Source: Burkholderiaceae bacterium
GTDB lineage: Bacteria; Pseudomonadota; Gammaproteobacteria; Burkholderiales; Burkholderiaceae_C
DNA: 64,000 nucleotides
Assembly: GCA_018780645.1 (NCBI GenBank)
Contig: JADMJJ010000006.1
Span: 28,909 to 92,908 of the forward strand
Direction of reading: 5' to 3'
The notes beneath the pieces are model-generated. The model did no database searches and was not told the origin of the DNA. It was given only the letters and a program-made list of their open reading frames with translations. Below are positions 19,526-29,001 of this stretch, piece after piece. How positions within the stretch are numbered: the stretch's first letter is position 1; every line of letters starts with the position of its first letter. A program made the translations under genes and the position numbers.

Positions 19526-20356
19526 TCATTGCAGCCTCATCCTGAAGAACGACAGAATCTCGTCTCGGGCCGCCAACGTGGGCTGGCCCGCTTCATCGAT
19601 CAGATGGGTCGTCACCACGCTGTGCGGGCTGGCCACCACCTGCTCGAAGAAGGGCGGCAGGTCTGTGCGATTCGCCGCGCTGTCGGGCAGTATGCGCGCG
19701 ACGAATCGATCGCCGAGGACCTCGGCATAGGCTGCGAAGCGCTCGGCCTTGCAGTAGCGGTCACCGTCGAAGCGATAGGCCAGGGCGGTCAGATCGTCCC
19801 GCTCCAGGCGGCTGCGCACGGCGGTGAGTTCCTCGGGTGCGATCTCCAGCCCGGCGGGGTCGTCGAACGGCAGCGAGGGCTGGCACAGCACGGGTGCCAG
19901 CAGAGCGGGCTCAAGCATCATCGTCAGCGCGAAGTTGCCGGTGAAGCACATGCCTATCGCCCCCACGCCGGGCCCTCCGCACTCGGCGTGCACCAGCCTC
20001 GCCAGTGCGCGCAGCCACAGCGTCACCGGGCTGGCCTTGTTGGCCCCCTTCTTGTTGGCAAAGGCGCGGAACTCGGCACTGACGCAGGCCTTTTGCATGA
20101 TGGCCATGCCCTCGGCGGCAGCCGGCACGGCGCCGTCGCGGCCGAACAGCGAGGGCATATAGACCGTGAAGCCGGCATCCCTGACCCAGCGGCTGAAGCG
20201 GGCGACCTGGGGGCTGATGCCGGGCATCTCGGTCATCACGATCACGGCCGGGCCGGTGCCAGCGACGTGCACGACTTTCGATGCACCGTCCAGGCTGATG
20301 TCGCGGGGCTCGAAGTCTTCGAGCGCATCGTGTTCGTTCATATTGCGATGGGTCAT
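19526..20356 (-). CDS. Dienelactone hydrolase family protein
   Basis: A 276-residue alpha/beta hydrolase. The nucleophile elbow IGMCFTGNFAL places a Cys (residue 137) where the family has its catalytic Cys, and VIVMTEMPGISPQ is the oxyanion-side strand. RFDGDRYCKAERF carries a possible catalytic Asp and DRFVARILPD follows; the catalytic His is probably that in VTTHLIDEAG. It is longer than the classic 236-residue enzyme. Family members hydrolyse lactones or esters in aromatic degradation, but the substrate here is unknown. AGGAG lies upstream of the start. It is the last gene on this strand before the tRNA terminator. Confidence 0.85.
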   Translation of the reverse strand: MTHRNMNEHDALEDFEPRDISLDGASKVVHVAGTGPAVIVMTEMPGISPQVARFSRWVRDAGFTVYMPSLFGRDGAVPAAAEGMAIMQKACVSAEFRAFANKKGANKASPVTLWLRALARLVHAECGGPGVGAIGMCFTGNFALTMMLEPALLAPVLCQPSLPFDDPAGLEIAPEELTAVRSRLERDDLTALAYRFDGDRYCKAERFAAYAEVLGDRFVARILPDSAANRTDLPPFFEQVVASPHSVVTTHLIDEAGQPTLAARDEILSFFRMRLQ

Positions 20357-20386
20357 GGGCGGACGCTCCTGTGTCGGACTCCGGCT

Positions 20387-20809
20387 TCAGCTTGCAACAA
20401 AGCCCTGCTGAAAGACGGCCACGCCGTCTGGGATGGTGACCCAGGCGCATTTGGACCGCACCCAGACATGCCTGTTAATGGTGAACCAGCCCGGCTCGTC
20501 GAAGGTGCCGGCGGCGATGGTGCGCATGCCGGCCCGCAGCTCGCTGCAGTGAGAGACCGTGGTGCCGCAGCTGCCGCAGAAACTCATTCTCAGCCAACGG
20601 CCGCTCTCGTCGGAGCGATGCTCGTACTCGAGTGGCTGGCCCTGGGTGAGCTCGACGGCGGCTTCGGGAAACGTCGCGAAGATGGCAAAGGCGCTCGCCA
20701 AGCGCCGCTGGCAGAAGGTGCAATGGCAAACGCCCCCGGCCGTGGGGCGGCCGCTGACTCGGTAGCGGACGGCACCGCAAACGCAGCCGCCGGTATGGAC
20801 TTCGGTCAT
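20387..20809 (-). CDS. GFA/CENP-V family zinc protein
   Basis: This 140-residue protein belongs to the glutathione-dependent formaldehyde-activating (GFA) fold. Zinc-binding cysteines are Cys9 and Cys11 (GGCVCGAVRY), then Cys28, Cys30 and Cys33 (VCHCTFCQRR), and a later pair in SFCGSCGTTVSH. Family members are glutathione-dependent carbon-sulphur lyases or are uncharacterised. The name does not prove formaldehyde activity. AGGAG precedes the ATG. It lies between the hydrolase and MFS genes on the same strand. Confidence 0.88.
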   Translation of the reverse strand: MTEVHTGGCVCGAVRYRVSGRPTAGGVCHCTFCQRRLASAFAIFATFPEAAVELTQGQPLEYEHRSDESGRWLRMSFCGSCGTTVSHCSELRAGMRTIAAGTFDEPGWFTINRHVWVRSKCAWVTIPDGVAVFQQGFVAS

Positions 20810-20831
20810 GGGTTCTCCTGTGAGTATGGAT

Positions 20832-20954
20832 TCAGGCGCAGAACGCAGCGAGCAGCAGCCAGGATGCGACGTTGGCGGGATTCAGCCACGCACAGAACGC
20901 CAGCAGACACAGCGCGGTCAGCAGTGCCCAGCCGGCGGCGGCGCGCCAGCTCAT
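20832..20954 (-). CDS. 40-residue membrane peptide coupled to the MFS gene
   Basis: A short frame, MSWRAAAGWALLTAL..., of 40 codons starts at an ATG that overlaps the MFS stop (ATGA). It encodes two hydrophobic stretches (about 6-22 and 27-39) joined by a turn with Asn-Pro. The exact overlap and the hydrophobicity suggest a real small membrane protein made by translational coupling. It could be an accessory subunit of the transporter. No family was recognised, and chance in GC-rich DNA cannot be excluded. Confidence 0.5.
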   Translation of the reverse strand: MSWRAAAGWALLTALCLLAFCAWLNPANVASWLLLAAFCA

Positions 20955-22213
20955 GCCACCGCCCCGGCCTTGGGCAGGCGCACCAGCTGGCGGTCGTCGA
21001 TCGGCCAGTGCAGCAGGGCCGCCAACAGGCCCAGGCCCAGCGCGCACAGCCAGATCAGGTCGTAGGATTGGGTGATCTCGAACAGCAGGCTGCCCAGCCA
21101 GACGCCGAGAAAAGCGCCCAGCTGGTGGCCCAGGAATACAAAGCCGAACAGGGTGGTGATGTAGCGCACCCCGAACACCTGCGACACCAGGCCATTGGTC
21201 AGCGGCGCCGTGCCCAGCCATACAAAGCCCATCACCGCAGCAAAGGCGTAGAGGCCCAGCGGGCTTGGCGGCAGCAGCAGAAACAGCGCCATCGCCGCCG
21301 TGCGCACCAGATAGATGCCGGCCAGCAGATGCTTGCGGCGGTAGCGCGCACCGAGCAGGCCGCTGTAGTAGGTGCCGAAGATATTGGTCAGGGCAATGAT
21401 GGCCAAGGCGGTGACGCCCTCGGACGGCCGCATGCCCCTGTCCAGCAGATAGGCCGGCAGATGCGTGGCGATGAAGGCAAGCTGGAACCCGCAGGCCAGG
21501 AAGCCCAGGTTCAACAGCCAGAAGCCGCGATGGGCGAAGGCCTCGCGCAGGGCAGTTGCCAGGGGCAGGTCGGCATCGCTGCGCGTGGCGGCCTGCGGTT
21601 TCTCCTGCAGTGCCCGCGCCAGCGGCATCGCCATCAGCATCACGAGGGCCAGTGTCATCAGGGCGCCGCTCCAGGCCCACAGGCCCAGCAGTTCCTGCGT
21701 CGCCGGCACCATCACGAACTGCGCGAGCCCGCCAATGGCGCCCGCCAGGCCCAGCGCCCAGCTGCGCCGTTCGGGCGCGACCAGCCGGCTGAGTGCGCCG
21801 TAGACGGCGCCGAAGGTGGTGCCCGACAGGCCTATGCCTACGCACACGCCGGCGCTGAGCATGAAGCTGGTGGTGGTGTCGGCCTGCACCATCAGGTAAA
21901 GGCCGGCGGCGTAGCAGGCCAGGCCCGCCGCCACCACCTTGGCCGACCCGTAGCGGTCGGCCAGCATGCCGGTGAACGGTTGCGCAATGCCCCAGGTCAG
22001 GTTCTGTATGGCCATGGCCAGGCCGAAGGTTTCGCGGGACCAGCCTCGGTCCATCGTGATGGGCAGAAAGAACAGCCCCTGCACATGGCGCACGCCCAGG
22101 GCCAGCCCCATGACGATGCCGCCGGCCAGCACCAGGGCCCAGGCCTGTTGCCACCAGGCCGTGGATGGGGCGGAGGAGGCGCCGTCGGGGCGGGGTAAGG
22201 GGGCTGTTGTCAC
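20951..22213 (-). CDS. Major facilitator superfamily transporter
   Basis: A 420-residue inner-membrane protein with about 12 hydrophobic segments. The MFS loop motif between helices 2 and 3 is present (GMLADRYGSAKVV), and a similar segment occurs in the second half (SGLLGARYRRKHLL). The start is a GTG (22211-22213) with GGACGAG upstream. The sequence resembles oxalate/formate-antiporter-type or monocarboxylate-type transporters (RGWSRETFGLAMAIQNLTWG), but the substrate is not assigned. It diverges from a LysR gene, which may regulate it. Confidence 0.88.
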   Translation of the reverse strand: MTTAPLPRPDGASSAPSTAWWQQAWALVLAGGIVMGLALGVRHVQGLFFLPITMDRGWSRETFGLAMAIQNLTWGIAQPFTGMLADRYGSAKVVAAGLACYAAGLYLMVQADTTTSFMLSAGVCVGIGLSGTTFGAVYGALSRLVAPERRSWALGLAGAIGGLAQFVMVPATQELLGLWAWSGALMTLALVMLMAMPLARALQEKPQAATRSDADLPLATALREAFAHRGFWLLNLGFLACGFQLAFIATHLPAYLLDRGMRPSEGVTALAIIALTNIFGTYYSGLLGARYRRKHLLAGIYLVRTAAMALFLLLPPSPLGLYAFAAVMGFVWLGTAPLTNGLVSQVFGVRYITTLFGFVFLGHQLGAFLGVWLGSLLFEITQSYDLIWLCALGLGLLAALLHWPIDDRQLVRLPKAGAVA

Positions 22214-22306
22214 GGTGTCTCGTCCTTGGCTGGCTATGCGTCGATTTGAGGCTTTCGGGCGCTGTGCTTCAATCGATTCTTCGGCCGCTTCACATGAGCA
22301 TCGGTA

Positions 22307-23263
22307 ATGTCACTTCCGCTGGTTCGCCTGTCGTCTCTCGATCTGATCCGAGGCTTTGTCGCGGTCGGGCGTCGCATGAGCATCACGCTCGCGGCCCAGG
22401 ATCTGTGCCTGACCCAGTCTGCGGTGAGCCGTCAGATCCATGCGTTGGAGGAGCAGCTGGGCCTCAAGCTGCTGGTGCGTGGCCATCGCTCCATCGCGTT
22501 CACGGCCGAGGGCGAGCGCCTGTTCCGCAGTGCCGATGGTGCCGTGCAGCAGTTGCAGGATGTGCTGGGCGAGCTGCGTGCCGACGGCGTGCAGCGCCCG
22601 GTCATGCTCAGCGCCAGCATCGGCTTCACCGGCCTGTGGCTGCTGCCGCGGCTGAGCCGGCTGCAGGCCCTGCATCCGGAGGTGGACCTGCGCGTCTCCG
22701 CCAACAACCGCATCGTCGATCTTCGCCACGACGGCATCGACCTGGCCATACGCTACACCACGGCTGCGCTGGCGCCGGCGGGTGCCACCCGCTTGTTCGG
22801 CGAGTCGCTGGCGCCTGTGGTCCATCCCGCGCTGGGCCTGCGGTCCATGGCCGAGGCGCTGAGGCAGGTGTCGCTGCTGGAGTTCGACAACCCGCTACAT
22901 CCCTTCCTGCAATGGGGCGATTGGCTGCAGGCCCAGGGCCTTGGCGAGGCACGGCCCAAGGGCTTTCTGCGCTTCAATCAGTATGACCAGGTGATACAGG
23001 CGGCCCTGGACGGGCAGGGTGTGGCCCTGGGGCGACTGGAGCTGATACAGCCGCTGCTTGATGCCGGCCGCCTGCAACGGCTCACGCCACCGGAGCTGAG
23101 CATCGCCACGAGCCATGCCTACTGGCTGATTCGCGCCAGCGAGCCGCCGCGCCCCGATGTGCAGCGCGTGGCCGCGTGGATAGAGTACGAGGCGGCGCTA
23201 CCAGTTGCCGCGCAGGCTCAGCCGCCAGGTCCGTGGCGCCTCGGCCCAGGTGAACAGGCCTGA
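22307..23263 (+). CDS. LysR family transcriptional regulator
   Basis: The 318-residue protein has an N-terminal winged helix (about 10-68; ITLAAQDLCLTQSAVSRQIHALEEQLGLKLLVR) and the LysR substrate domain (about 95-295) with the GcvA-like features SASIGFTGLWLLPRLSRLQ and VDLRVSANNRIVDL. It is likely a GcvA/AmpR-type activator or repressor. The 93-base gap to the divergent MFS gene would be its natural operator region. Its last 66 bases overlap the 3' end of the convergent TonB receptor gene. Confidence 0.9.
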   Translation: MSLPLVRLSSLDLIRGFVAVGRRMSITLAAQDLCLTQSAVSRQIHALEEQLGLKLLVRGHRSIAFTAEGERLFRSADGAVQQLQDVLGELRADGVQRPVMLSASIGFTGLWLLPRLSRLQALHPEVDLRVSANNRIVDLRHDGIDLAIRYTTAALAPAGATRLFGESLAPVVHPALGLRSMAEALRQVSLLEFDNPLHPFLQWGDWLQAQGLGEARPKGFLRFNQYDQVIQAALDGQGVALGRLELIQPLLDAGRLQRLTPPELSIATSHAYWLIRASEPPRPDVQRVAAWIEYEAALPVAAQAQPPGPWRLGPGEQA

Positions 23264-25135
23264 GCGCTCGGCCAGCTGGGTATTGCCCAGATTGGTGACA
23301 CCCAGATCCAGCGCCAGCCGCGGGCTGAAGTTCCACCCGATACTGGCATTGCACAGGGTCAACGCCGGCACCGCCTGGGGTGGCAGGCCGACGACGGTGG
23401 AGGCCAGCAGCTGGCCGGCGCTGTGCTCGGCGCGCAGGCTGGCGCGCCAGGGGCCAGCGGCCCAGTCGAGGCCGGCGCCGAGGGTGTGGCGGGGGCGCTT
23501 TTCGAGCCTTGCGCCTTGGCCGTCCAGCGCGTCGAGGTACTGGTAGTTGGCGGCCAGGCTGAAGCCGCTGGCGAGGCGCCAGCGGGCCGAGGCCTCGAGG
23601 CCGCGCAGGCGGGCGCGATCGACATTGGCGAAGCGGAACAGGCTGCGCGGGCCGGTGGTGCTGACCAGCACCGGCACGATCAGGTCGCGCACGCGGTTGT
23701 CGAACACCATCAGCTGGGCCCCGGCGTCCTGCGTGTCCCAGCCCAGGCCCAGCTCGACGGCGCGGTTGCTCTCGGGGCGCAGGGTTGGGTCTGACTGGTA
23801 GGTGTAGGGGCCCTCGTCCTCCTGGTAGCCGGGGCTGATCTGCTTGAGCGTCGGTGGCTTGTAGCCATGGCTGGTGCCGCCCTTGAGTGTCCAGTGCGGG
23901 GCCAGATGCCAGACGCCGTACAGGCGCGGGCTCCACTCGCCGCCGAAGCGTTCGTGGTGGTCGCGGCGCAGGCCTGCGGTGATGGTGAGCGCGGGGCTCA
24001 GCGTCCACTCGTCCTGCACGAACACCGAGCGGTGCGAGGCGCTGGCCTCGCCGCCGACCAGGCCCTCGTTGCGCAGCTTCTCCTCGCGCAGCTCCAGGCC
24101 GGTGGTGAGCCAGTGGGCGGCGCTGAGGCGGCCGTTCAGATTCGCCTCCAGCACCTGGTCGTTCAGCGTGTTGGGACGCAGCGAGGCCACGCCGTTGCTG
24201 CGTAGATTGCTCATCGCGACACGGCTGGCGTAGGCGCGCAACATGCTGTTCCATTCGCGGGCGGCGCCCCAGTTCGCCGTCCAGCCCAGCATCGCATGGC
24301 TGCGCTCCAGCAGCGTGTCACTGGCATAGACGCGCTTCTTGCCGCTGCGCTCGACTGCCAGTGCGTCGCGTTCCTCGCGGCCGCTGCGGCCTTCCAGCTC
24401 CAACTGCTGGCCGGGGTTCAGCGTCCATTGCAGTGCCAGGCCGGCATCCTGCTTGTGGCGGCCCTCGATGTCGGAGATGCGTGGGTCCAGGCCGGAGGCC
24501 ACCGCATCGCGGCGGCTGTCGGCAACTGTCAGCGAGGCCGCCAGGCCCGCGGCCAGCGGGCCGGTCAGGCGGACCGATGCGCGGTGGCCATCGCCGCCAC
24601 GGCCGCCGTCGGCCCATGAGCCTTCCAGTCTTGCGCTGCCCTGCCACTGCTCGCCGGGCTGGCGGGTGATGATGTTGACCACGCCACCCATCGCCTCGGC
24701 GCCGTAGAGCACCGACAGCGGGCCACGCACGATCTCGATGCGCTCGATCTCGTCGGCGGCCACCCAGTCGAGCTGGAAGTCGGAGTGGCCGATCACGCCG
24801 TCGCTGGCGCCGATGCGCTTGCCATTGACGAGGAACAGCGTGTGTCGCGCATCCATGCCGCGCAGGCTCACCGTCTTGCGGCCACTGATGGTGCGGCCGA
24901 AGACGCTGATGCCGGTCTCGCCGCGCACCGCCTCCAGCACGTTGTCGGCGCCGCGCTGGGCAATCTGCTCGGCGGTGATCACGGTCACTGCGGCCGGCGC
25001 GTCGACCAGCGCCATCGCATGGCGCGTGGCCGAGACCAGCACGATGGGTAGTTGCTCTGGCTCGGCCCTTGCCGTGCCAAGGCAGGCGAGTGCGGCCAGG
25101 GCCAGCAGGCTGTGGGTGTACTTCAGGGATCTCAT
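23198..25135 (-). CDS. TonB-dependent outer-membrane receptor (CirA/FepA type)
   Basis: The 645-residue receptor starts with a signal peptide (MRSLKYTHSLLALAALACLG, cleavage near ARA). The TonB box region PIVLVSATRH follows. The plug domain (about 45-160) has TVITAEQIAQRGADNVLEAV, RGMDARHTLFLVNGKRI and EIVRGPLSVLYGAEAMGGVVNIITR. The rest is a 22-strand barrel ending in a terminal aromatic (LRGNW). The substrate is unknown. It diverges from nirS across 208 bases that contain palindromes, so it might supply iron, haem or copper during denitrification. Confidence 0.88.
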   Translation of the reverse strand: MRSLKYTHSLLALAALACLGTARAEPEQLPIVLVSATRHAMALVDAPAAVTVITAEQIAQRGADNVLEAVRGETGISVFGRTISGRKTVSLRGMDARHTLFLVNGKRIGASDGVIGHSDFQLDWVAADEIERIEIVRGPLSVLYGAEAMGGVVNIITRQPGEQWQGSARLEGSWADGGRGGDGHRASVRLTGPLAAGLAASLTVADSRRDAVASGLDPRISDIEGRHKQDAGLALQWTLNPGQQLELEGRSGREERDALAVERSGKKRVYASDTLLERSHAMLGWTANWGAAREWNSMLRAYASRVAMSNLRSNGVASLRPNTLNDQVLEANLNGRLSAAHWLTTGLELREEKLRNEGLVGGEASASHRSVFVQDEWTLSPALTITAGLRRDHHERFGGEWSPRLYGVWHLAPHWTLKGGTSHGYKPPTLKQISPGYQEDEGPYTYQSDPTLRPESNRAVELGLGWDTQDAGAQLMVFDNRVRDLIVPVLVSTTGPRSLFRFANVDRARLRGLEASARWRLASGFSLAANYQYLDALDGQGARLEKRPRHTLGAGLDWAAGPWRASLRAEHSAGQLLASTVVGLPPQAVPALTLCNASIGWNFSPRLALDLGVTNLGNTQLAERSGLFTWAEAPRTWRLSLRGNW

Positions 25136-25180
25136 GGCGGTGTCCGTTGACCAGTGTTGGCGCCAGCATGCAGACAAAGA

Positions 25181-25196
25181 TCAAGGCGCGCCTTGA
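25181..25196. repeat. Perfect 16-bp palindrome between the TonB receptor gene and nirS
   Basis: TCAAGGCGCGCCTTGA is its own reverse complement. It lies 46 bases before the receptor start and about 150 before nirS. Its half-sites are those of an Fnr box in the reverse arrangement. It may be an operator or a hairpin in the receptor leader. Confidence 0.6.
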
Positions 25197-27062
<1,866 letters not shown>

Positions 27063-27180
27063 CCCACCCCCGAGGCGCTGACGCGCCTCCCCCTCAAGGG
27101 GGCGTCGCCAGTGGCCCGGCAAAGCCGGTTCCACGGCGCCCGCTGGAGGGGGCCCGGGGCTGAGCCCCTCGGCTTCTGGC
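27063..27180. repeat. REP-like GC-rich hairpin cluster between nirS and nirM
   Basis: This spacer holds several stems in a row: GAGGCGC-TGAC-GCGCCTC (27072-27089), CCCCC-TCAA-GGGGG (27089-27102), CCGGC-AAA-GCCGG near 27116-27128, and GGGGC-TGA-GCCCC near its end. Such clusters resemble extragenic palindromic elements of Burkholderiales. It may terminate transcription or protect the nirS mRNA. Confidence 0.65.
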
Positions 27181-27201
27181 ATGCGAAAGGAGATTGAACT
27201 T

Positions 27202-27522
27202 ATGCGTACTGCAATGATTCTGCTGGCTGGTCTGTGCCTGTTGGCTGGACCCGCCGCCCGGGCCGATGAGGCCCTGCTCACCAAGGGCGGCTGCATGGCC
27301 TGCCACACCAAGGACAAGAAGCTGGTGGGGCCGGCGTTCAAGGACATCGCAGCCAAGTACAAGAACAGCGACAAGGGCCAGGACGTGGTGGCCACCCTGG
27401 TGGCCAAGGTGCGGGCCGGCGGCAAGGGCGTGTTCGGCCCGATCCCGATGCCGCCCAGCGGCCCGGACAAGATCAGCGACGCCGATCTGCAGGCCTCGGT
27501 GGGCTGGATACTGAAGCAGTGA
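27202..27522 (+). CDS. nirM: Cytochrome c551-type electron donor (NirM-like)
   Basis: The 106-residue precursor has a signal peptide (MRTAMILLAGLCLLAG, cleavage after ARA) and a single haem site CMACH at 31-35. The axial Met is probably that in PIPMPPSG. The C-terminal helix is DLQASVGWILKQ. These features match the c551/c8 family that passes electrons from the bc1 complex to NirS. AAAGGAG sits about nine bases before the chosen ATG (27202); an upstream ATG at 27181 lacks this. It is 139 bases after nirS, separated by a REP-like cluster. Confidence 0.92.
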   Translation: MRTAMILLAGLCLLAGPAARADEALLTKGGCMACHTKDKKLVGPAFKDIAAKYKNSDKGQDVVATLVAKVRAGGKGVFGPIPMPPSGPDKISDADLQASVGWILKQ

Positions 27523-27526
27523 GTCG

Positions 27527-28147
27527 GTGAACAGGCGTCTGGCGCTGGCCCTGTTGCTGGCGACCCCAGCACTCGCTCGCGCGCAGGCCCTCGTCAGCAA
27601 TGCCGAGGGCTTGCGCCTTTCCTCCCAGGGCCAGCAGCTGATCTTGAGCGGAGTTGATGGCACCGAGCTGCGCCGCTGGCCGGTGGCCGATGTGCGCGGC
27701 CGCCGCACCACCGTGCAGGCGCTACGAGACGCCAGCGCGCGGCGCAGCTTCATCGTCGTGCTCAGCGGCCTGGCCGAACTCTGGGAGATTGCCTACGACC
27801 CCTCCGCCGCACCGGTCTACGAGGGCCTGGTGCATGACTACCGCATGGGCGAGGGCATTGCCAGCCCGGGCTATCTGACGCCACGGCGCATGCCGCTGGA
27901 TGCGCCCATCGGCGCCATCTTCTTCGATCCCCGCATGCCCTGGCTGCTGGCCGAGCAGGGCGGGCAGCTGGTGGTGCTGCATCTCGATGTGCGGCGCCGC
28001 ATCGCCAGCCTGGGGGCGGCCGATATCGGCAGCGCCAGGCTGCTGCAGCGTGAGGGGCAATGGCTGCTGAGCCTGGATCGCGGCGAGGGCCAGGTCTTGT
28101 TCGATACCCGGCGCTGGCAGCCGGTGCAGGCCGTGTCCGCCTACTGA
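27527..28147 (+). CDS. NirF/d1-like half-length beta-propeller protein
   Basis: This 206-residue protein starts with a signal peptide (MNRRLALALLLATPALARA). It then has about three to four propeller-type strand groups, including AELWEIAYDPSAAPVYEGLVHDYRMGEGI and GQLVVLHLDVRRRIASL, which resemble segments of NirF and of the NirN/NirS d1 propeller. NirF is normally near 390 residues and acts in haem d1 synthesis, so this is about half a NirF. There is no haem motif. The start is a GTG four bases after nirM, so the two are coupled. The NirF likeness is my judgement from motifs, not a search. Confidence 0.6.
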   Translation: MNRRLALALLLATPALARAQALVSNAEGLRLSSQGQQLILSGVDGTELRRWPVADVRGRRTTVQALRDASARRSFIVVLSGLAELWEIAYDPSAAPVYEGLVHDYRMGEGIASPGYLTPRRMPLDAPIGAIFFDPRMPWLLAEQGGQLVVLHLDVRRRIASLGAADIGSARLLQREGQWLLSLDRGEGQVLFDTRRWQPVQAVSAY

Positions 28148-28857
28148 AGCGTGTAGCTGGCCAGGCTTTGCGGGCGCAGGATGCGGATGTCGCGGCGCGA
28201 GATGGCGATCAGGCCCTCGTCCTCCAGCTCGCGCAGCACGCGCGAGAAGTACTCCGGCGTCAACGACAGTCGCGAGGCTATGGTCGCCTTGCTGACCGGC
28301 AGCGACACCGTGTGCGGCAGGCCCGCACCGGGCTGCGGCGGCGCATGCCGGCCCAGCAGGAAGCCGGCCACGCGCTGCACGCCGCTGTGCAGGCAGTAGG
28401 ACTCGACATCGCGCTGCAGGCTCTGGATGCGCTGCGAGGCATGGTCCAGCAGGCGCAGCGCAAAGGCCGGGTCGCGGCTGATCTGCGCCGTGATCGCGGC
28501 CTTGGGCAGGCGCAGCAGCAGAACATCGGTCAGGGCCTGGGCGTTCACCTGATGGGCCTGCTCATGGAACATCAACGTTTCGCCGACACTTTGCCCGGGC
28601 CCCACCAGCTCCATCACCTTCTCGCCGCCGTTGCTGGCCAGCGCAAAGAGCTTGAGCTGACCTGTGACAACGATGTGGAAGCACTCGCTGCCCTGCGGAC
28701 AGACCTGGGGTAGCGGCTCGCCACGCACCAGGCGCAGCAGGGCACAGCCGTCGGCGGCGATGCGCTGCAGGTCGGCCTCGCCCAGACCGCTGAACAGCGG
28801 CTGCAGGGACAGATAGCGTGGCAGATCGAAGCTGGCCGGGTGCTTGCTGACGAACAT
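28141..28857 (-). CDS. Crp/Fnr family regulator, Dnr type (first of two)
   Basis: The 238-residue protein has a cyclic-nucleotide-type sensor fold (about 20-130), a dimer helix, and a C-terminal helix-turn-helix with VSKATIASRLSLTPEYFSRVLRELEDEGLI. Fnr's N-terminal cysteine cluster is lacking, which points to a haem or NO-responsive Dnr/Nnr-type activator. The start has GAGG eight bases upstream; a longer reading adds nine residues. A perfect TTGA-N6-TCAA site lies 80 bases before it, suggesting auto- or cross-regulation. It converges with the NirF-like gene, overlapping its stop by seven bases, and is paralogous to the next regulator. Confidence 0.88.
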   Translation of the reverse strand: MFVSKHPASFDLPRYLSLQPLFSGLGEADLQRIAADGCALLRLVRGEPLPQVCPQGSECFHIVVTGQLKLFALASNGGEKVMELVGPGQSVGETLMFHEQAHQVNAQALTDVLLLRLPKAAITAQISRDPAFALRLLDHASQRIQSLQRDVESYCLHSGVQRVAGFLLGRHAPPQPGAGLPHTVSLPVSKATIASRLSLTPEYFSRVLRELEDEGLIAISRRDIRILRPQSLASYTLQ

Positions 28858-28929
28858 GGATATTACCTCGCTGATGAGCAGCATTGCCTGCTCTGCGGGG
28901 CGATTCTGTTCAGCCTCCCTGCCCGGTTG

Positions 28930-28943
28930 TTGATCAAGGTCAA
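28930..28943. promoter_or_regulatory. Fnr/Dnr-type box upstream of the first Dnr-type gene
   Basis: TTGA-TCAAGG-TCAA matches all eight consensus bases and contains the 8-bp palindrome TTGATCAA. Its centre is 79.5 bases before the start codon of the gene at 28857. The 144-base gap between the two regulators holds little else. Confidence 0.75.
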
Positions 28944-29001
28944 GCGCCGGCCGACGCTAGGTCCACAGAACGAGGGCGCCTAGTTCCAAAGGAGTAGGCC
29001 C

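Noticed and set aside
19529..22198. 889-codon open frame on the plus strand opposite the hydrolase, GFA and MFS genes
   Set aside because: Spans three opposite-strand genes with clear families; composition is that of a shadow.
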